DNA of 8,635 bases, from contig CAMPAX010000091.1 in the NCBI GenBank assembly GCA_946633495.1, positions 1 to 8,635 of the forward strand, given 5' to 3'. Within the stretch, counting starts at the first letter, position 1, and the number at the start of each line of letters is the position of its first letter. The DNA is from an uncultured Lachnospiraceae bacterium (GTDB taxonomy: Bacteria > Bacillota > Clostridia > Lachnospirales > Lachnospiraceae). The notes beneath the pieces were generated by a model. That model was not told the DNA's origin. It did not search any database and was given only the letters and a program-made list of their open reading frames with translations. The position numbers were made by a program, and so were the translations under genes. Shown here piece by piece: positions 6,561-8,635 of this stretch.

Positions 6561-7484
6561 ATGACAGAATGTGAGAGACTTCAGGCAAATGGCTTTCTGC
6601 CGGAAGGGTTCTTAGATCCGGAGGTGCGGTGCGACTATGAGATCCCGACTTCCATGAAGAAGGTATGGGCCATTGAGATGGACCTTTTCCGGGCGGTCAG
6701 CGAGGTATGTGAAAGACACCACCTGCGTTATTGGATCACCTACGGAACCCTGCTGGGAGCGGTTCGCCATAAAGGCTATATCCCCTGGGATGATGATTTT
6801 GACATTATGATGCCCCGGGCAGATTATCAAAAGCTGATCCGCCTGCAGAAAGAATTTGAGGAGCCGTATTTTCTGCAGACCACTCAGAACGATACGGATT
6901 ATTACAGCTCCTTTGCGAGACTCAGGAACAGCAGGACCACAGGAATTCTGGTGTCCCCGGATAATCAGTGCAACAATGGGATCTACATCGACATTTATCC
7001 GCTGGACGGTGTACCGAAACCGGGTCTGAAGAGGAAAATCCTGCTCTTCACCAACCAAACCCGGAATGTTCTGGCCCATGCCTATGTCTTCAATGTAAAT
7101 CCAAGTAAGCTGACCCATGCGGCACATAAGATCCTGCACATGCCATTTGTTCCTTATGATCCGGTGAAGACCTACAAGAAAGTAAACGGTCTCTCGGCAC
7201 ATTACAAGTGGAAAGACTGTGATTATGTGGGGCTGACCTGCTTCCCGTTCAAATACGGCATGGAATATGTCAGTGACAAACATCTTTTCGACGAGACGGT
7301 TTGGCTGGATTATGAGTTCATGAAAATGCCTGCTCCCGCCGGCTATGATCAGTTCCTCAGGGATAGTTACGGCGACGACTATATGGAATTCCCGCCTTTG
7401 GAGGAACGGGGCGCATGGCATGATTTTGTCTTTGAACCGGATGTGCCCTATGATGAATATGAAGGTCCGAGGACAAATCACTGA
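6561..7484 (+). CDS. licD: LicD-family phosphotransferase (surface-glycan decoration)
   Basis: From ATG 6561 the product has 307 residues. An AAAGGA at 6546-6551 lies 9 nt upstream. An in-frame ATG at 6513 would add 16 residues (MYVSIDAARKKKGQES) but has only a purine run directly against it, so 6561 is preferred with moderate certainty. The LicD signature is complete: YWITYGTLLGAVRHKGYIPW (58-77), then DDDFDIMMPRADY (77-89), and later GIYIDIYPLDGVP (140-152). The Asp-rich motif is the nucleotidyltransferase-like active site. Characterised relatives move phosphocholine from CDP-choline to teichoic acid or LPS, and fukutin-type relatives move ribitol phosphate from CDP-ribitol. There is no membrane segment, so it acts in the cytoplasm on glycan precursors. 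It closes the five-gene block, 101 nt after the SDR gene. No choline uptake, kinase or cytidylyltransferase gene is in the window, so the transferred group is unknown; the symbol denotes the family only. Confidence 0.92.
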   Translation: MTECERLQANGFLPEGFLDPEVRCDYEIPTSMKKVWAIEMDLFRAVSEVCERHHLRYWITYGTLLGAVRHKGYIPWDDDFDIMMPRADYQKLIRLQKEFEEPYFLQTTQNDTDYYSSFARLRNSRTTGILVSPDNQCNNGIYIDIYPLDGVPKPGLKRKILLFTNQTRNVLAHAYVFNVNPSKLTHAAHKILHMPFVPYDPVKTYKKVNGLSAHYKWKDCDYVGLTCFPFKYGMEYVSDKHLFDETVWLDYEFMKMPAPAGYDQFLRDSYGDDYMEFPPLEERGAWHDFVFEPDVPYDEYEGPRTNH

Positions 7485-7487
7485 GCG

Positions 7488-7507
7488 GTCGTTTACGAAA
7501 AAACGAC
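7488..7507 (+). other. Hairpin just after the LicD stop, no U-tract
   Basis: GTCGTTT (7488-7494) pairs perfectly with AAACGAC (7501-7507) around a 6-nt loop, 3 nt past the stop codon. No run of T follows on either strand, so it is not a standard intrinsic terminator. It could protect the transcript 3' end or be chance. Confidence 0.4.
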
Positions 7508-7529
7508 ACTCGAAACACCGAAAAAGCAA

Positions 7530-7558
7530 TTGAAAAATAAGCGTCTAATTGGTAGAAT
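7530..7558 (+). promoter_or_regulatory. SigA-type promoter for the LURP-one-related gene
   Basis: TTGAAA at 7530-7535 (5 of 6 to TTGACA) and TAGAAT at 7553-7558 (5 of 6 to TATAAT) lie exactly 17 nt apart. Transcription would start near 7565 and give a leader of about 97 nt. A second perfect TATAAT at 7639-7644 has no matching -35 and would start transcription almost on the ribosome binding site, so it is the weaker candidate. Confidence 0.65.
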
Positions 7559-7573
7559 GAAACATGTAAGCGT

Positions 7574-7597
7574 AAGTAGTATCTGCGACTGCTTTTT
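7574..7597 (+). terminator. Weak terminator or attenuator hairpin in the leader
   Basis: AAGTAGT (7574-7580) pairs with ACTGCTT (7588-7594) with one wobble around a 7-nt loop, running into TTTTT (7593-7597). It may end read-through from the LicD block. Because it lies downstream of the 7530-7558 promoter it would also act on transcripts from that promoter, as an attenuator. The stem is short and AT-rich, so strength is doubtful. Confidence 0.4.
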
Positions 7598-7661
7598 CGT
7601 AAAACGGTTTATGAAACGGACGGTTACAATTGATAAGCTATAATTATTGGGGAGATTATCT

Positions 7662-8162
7662 ATGGCAAGATTATTTATCAAAGCACAGGATCTGGAAGAG
7701 TACGATACCGTCAAGGTTTTTAATGATCGTGGCAAACAGGTTTATTACACAAAAGACGACTTCATTGCCACCGGTCACAGAATCAAGATCTTTCTTGCAG
7801 AGACCATCAGTGAATGCGCTTATGTGCAGGAGAAGTATGACCGTCTGGGTTCCAAGCGGTTTGAGTTTGCGTCAAGAGACAAGTTCGGTACCATCGAGCG
7901 AGATCCCATGTCCCGTCAGCAGAGATATCTGGTGGATTATGAAGAGGGGTGGGAGATCGTAGGTGATGCTGTGATGTGGAACTATATCGTGTACCGTGGA
8001 GCACTTCCCATCATGCGGGTCCGCTGTGAGAAGTACATCATCCCGGGGCAGGCGCTTTCCATGGCAGATACCTACATTCTGGAGTTTGACAATGACTCCG
8101 AAATACTGATCGGTCTTACCTTTGCCCTTGCAGTATATGCATTGAACAAATACAGATACTAA
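7662..8162 (+). CDS. LURP-one-related protein (YxjI-like, tubby fold)
   Basis: ATG 7662 follows GGGGAGA (7649-7655) at good spacing and gives 166 residues. A TTG at 7647 overlaps that ribosome binding site and is rejected as the start. The protein matches the YxjI/LURP-one-related pattern of Firmicutes from end to end. The N-terminal strands read RLFIKAQDLEEYDTVKVFND and KQVYYTKDDF. The core has GWEIVGDAVMWNYIVYRG (96-113), and RVRCEKYI and DTYILEFDNDSEILIGLTF follow. The final hydrophobic helix (147-162) is the central helix of the tubby-like beta-barrel, not a likely membrane anchor. Related folds include Tubby and phospholipid scramblases, some of which bind phosphoinositides; the bacterial role is unknown. 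There is no signal peptide. The gene stands alone between its own promoter and a strong terminator, so it is probably not part of the glycan block. Confidence 0.88.
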   Translation: MARLFIKAQDLEEYDTVKVFNDRGKQVYYTKDDFIATGHRIKIFLAETISECAYVQEKYDRLGSKRFEFASRDKFGTIERDPMSRQQRYLVDYEEGWEIVGDAVMWNYIVYRGALPIMRVRCEKYIIPGQALSMADTYILEFDNDSEILIGLTFALAVYALNKYRY

Positions 8163-8238
8163 CTTCGATTGTTGAGCGGTCAGGGAACCGGGACATGGAA
8201 TAAGCAATCGTATATGACAGATAGCAGTAAACGTAATG

Positions 8239-8280
8239 AACACTCCGTTTCACGTGAAAGTGAACCGGGGTGTTTTATTT
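8239..8280 (+). terminator. Strong intrinsic terminator after the LURP-one-related gene
   Basis: AACACTCCGTTTCAC (8239-8253) pairs with GTGAACCGGGGTGTT (8260-8274) over 15 positions with one mismatch and one wobble, around a 6-nt loop. The tail is TTTTATTT (8273-8280). It lies 76 nt after the stop codon. It is the strongest terminator in the window. Confidence 0.9.
8246..8261. other. parS-like palindrome inside the terminator
   Basis: The 16 bases centred on CACGTG read CGTTTCACGTGAAAGT. The chromosomal ParB/Spo0J site consensus is TGTTNCACGTGAAACA. The match is 13 of 16, with the inner GTTTCACGTGAAA exact and mismatches only at positions 1, 15 and 16. The perfect 12-bp palindrome TTTCACGTGAAA (8248-8259) partly follows from the terminator stem plus a tandem GTGAA repeat, so chance is possible. 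Confidence 0.35.
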
Positions 8281-8292
8281 ACATAAAATCGG

Positions 8293-8321
8293 TTGTCTGG
8301 CAACTTCAATCGTGTTATAAT
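8293..8321 (+). promoter_or_regulatory. Extended -10 SigA-type promoter for the right-edge gene
   Basis: A perfect TATAAT at 8316-8321 is preceded by TG at 8313-8314 (TGnTATAAT, extended -10). A -35 TTGTCT (8293-8298, 4 of 6) lies exactly 17 nt upstream. It follows the terminator directly. Transcription would start near 8328. Confidence 0.75.
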
Positions 8322-8368
8322 AAGAAATATCTGTATCCTTACGGCGGCTAACGATTGCCGGAGGGAAA

Positions 8369-8407
8369 GGGTAGTGTCAGATAAACTTTAAAAGCGGATA
8401 CTATACC
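8369..8407 (+). other. Leader hairpin before the right-edge gene
   Basis: GTAGTGTC (8371-8378) pairs with GATACTAT (8397-8404) over 8 bp with two wobbles. It is extended by GG (8369-8370) with CC (8406-8407) across a single bulged A. The loop is 18 nt and A-rich. A smaller GC-rich stem (CGGC 8342-8345 with GCCG 8357-8360) lies upstream. The leader is about 100 nt from the predicted transcription start to ATG 8431. No known riboswitch was recognised. Confidence 0.4.
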
Positions 8408-8430
8408 GATTGAGAAAAGGAGAAGAAAGA

Positions 8431-8635
8431 ATGGAGAAGAGACGGGAAAGGCGAGTATTGGCGTTGATACTTGCGGTTCTGATGGTCGTTTCGCTGATCA
8501 TTCCCGGACTGTTTGCGATCGACGCGATGATCCCGGGTTCCCGCAGCGCCTGGTATCCGCTGGTGCTGTTTTTGCTGGGCGTCGTGTTCTGCTACGCGGC
8601 GGTGTTCTTCCTCGCCATCGACTTCTTCATGGTCT
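8431..8635 (+). CDS. N-terminal part of a membrane protein, 3'-truncated by the window
   Basis: ATG 8431 follows AAGGAG (8417-8422) by 8 nt and stays open for 68 codons to the window edge. The N-terminus is strongly basic (MEKRRERR) and then enters a hydrophobic helix at about residues 9-30 (LALILAVLMVVSLIIPGLF). A short loop with DAMIPGSRSAWYP leads to a second helix at about 42-63. This predicts a polytopic membrane protein with its N-terminus inside. Codon third positions look more GC-rich than in the neighbouring genes. The family is not recognisable from this part. It has its own promoter and leader, so it begins a new transcription unit. Confidence 0.75.
   Translation, partial: MEKRRERRVLALILAVLMVVSLIIPGLFAIDAMIPGSRSAWYPLVLFLLGVVFCYAAVFFLAIDFFMV

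Noticed and set aside
7488..7507. Bidirectional terminator after LicD
   Set aside because: The 7-bp hairpin is perfect, but neither strand has a following T run, so it was kept only as a hairpin of unknown role.
6612..7529. 305-codon antisense open frame on the minus strand
   Set aside because: It is opposite the LicD gene, which has the full family signature. The antisense product has no recognisable features.
1..8635. CRISPR array, insertion sequence, tRNA or rRNA, phage or toxin-antitoxin genes
   Set aside because: I saw no spaced direct repeats of array type, no transposase motifs or terminal inverted repeats, no tRNA cloverleaf, and no ribosomal RNA sequence.

Overview
The window looks like a low-to-mid GC Firmicute, most likely a Lachnospiraceae-type gut or rumen anaerobe. 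Reasons: strong AGGAGG-type ribosome binding sites, one TTG start, near-consensus SigA promoters, classic intrinsic terminators, a secreted protein carrying clostridial/streptococcal choline-binding-type repeats, and a LicD-family gene. The species cannot be named from the sequence.

Layout. (1) Bases 1-126 are the last 41 codons of a membrane protein, possibly a family-3 acyltransferase. After 33 nt comes a 551-aa secreted protein: signal peptide, acidic linker, about 16 aromatic GW/YYF cell-wall (choline-binding-type) repeats, and a C-terminal transglutaminase-like Cys-His-Asp domain. A clear intrinsic terminator (1902-1941) closes this unit. (2) A promoter with a perfect TATAAT (1961-1989) and a leader of about 150 nt precede a run of five same-strand genes with no good internal terminator. 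These are a GT2 glycosyltransferase with an extra C-terminal Rossmann-like module, an UlaG-like metallo-beta-lactamase-fold hydrolase, a CarB-like ATP-grasp ligase, a short-chain dehydrogenase/reductase, and a LicD-family phosphotransferase. (3) A new promoter at 7530-7558 serves a single LURP-one-related (YxjI-like, tubby-fold) gene, closed by a very strong terminator (8239-8280). The apex of that terminator contains a parS-like palindrome. (4) An extended -10 promoter (8293-8321) and a leader of about 100 nt precede the start of a membrane protein that runs off the right edge.

How the genes may fit together (inference). The five-gene block has the composition of a surface-glycan decoration module. 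The glycosyltransferase adds a sugar. The ATP-grasp ligase, reductase and MBL hydrolase prepare or process a small substituent. LicD transfers a phospho-substituent (phosphocholine, phosphoethanolamine or an alditol phosphate in characterised relatives) to the glycan. The adjacent secreted protein has repeats of the type that bind choline or glycan in the wall, so writer and reader of a wall modification may be encoded side by side. No choline uptake or activation genes (licA/B/C) are present in the window, so the substituent is unknown. No rRNA, tRNA, CRISPR array, transposase or phage gene was recognised.
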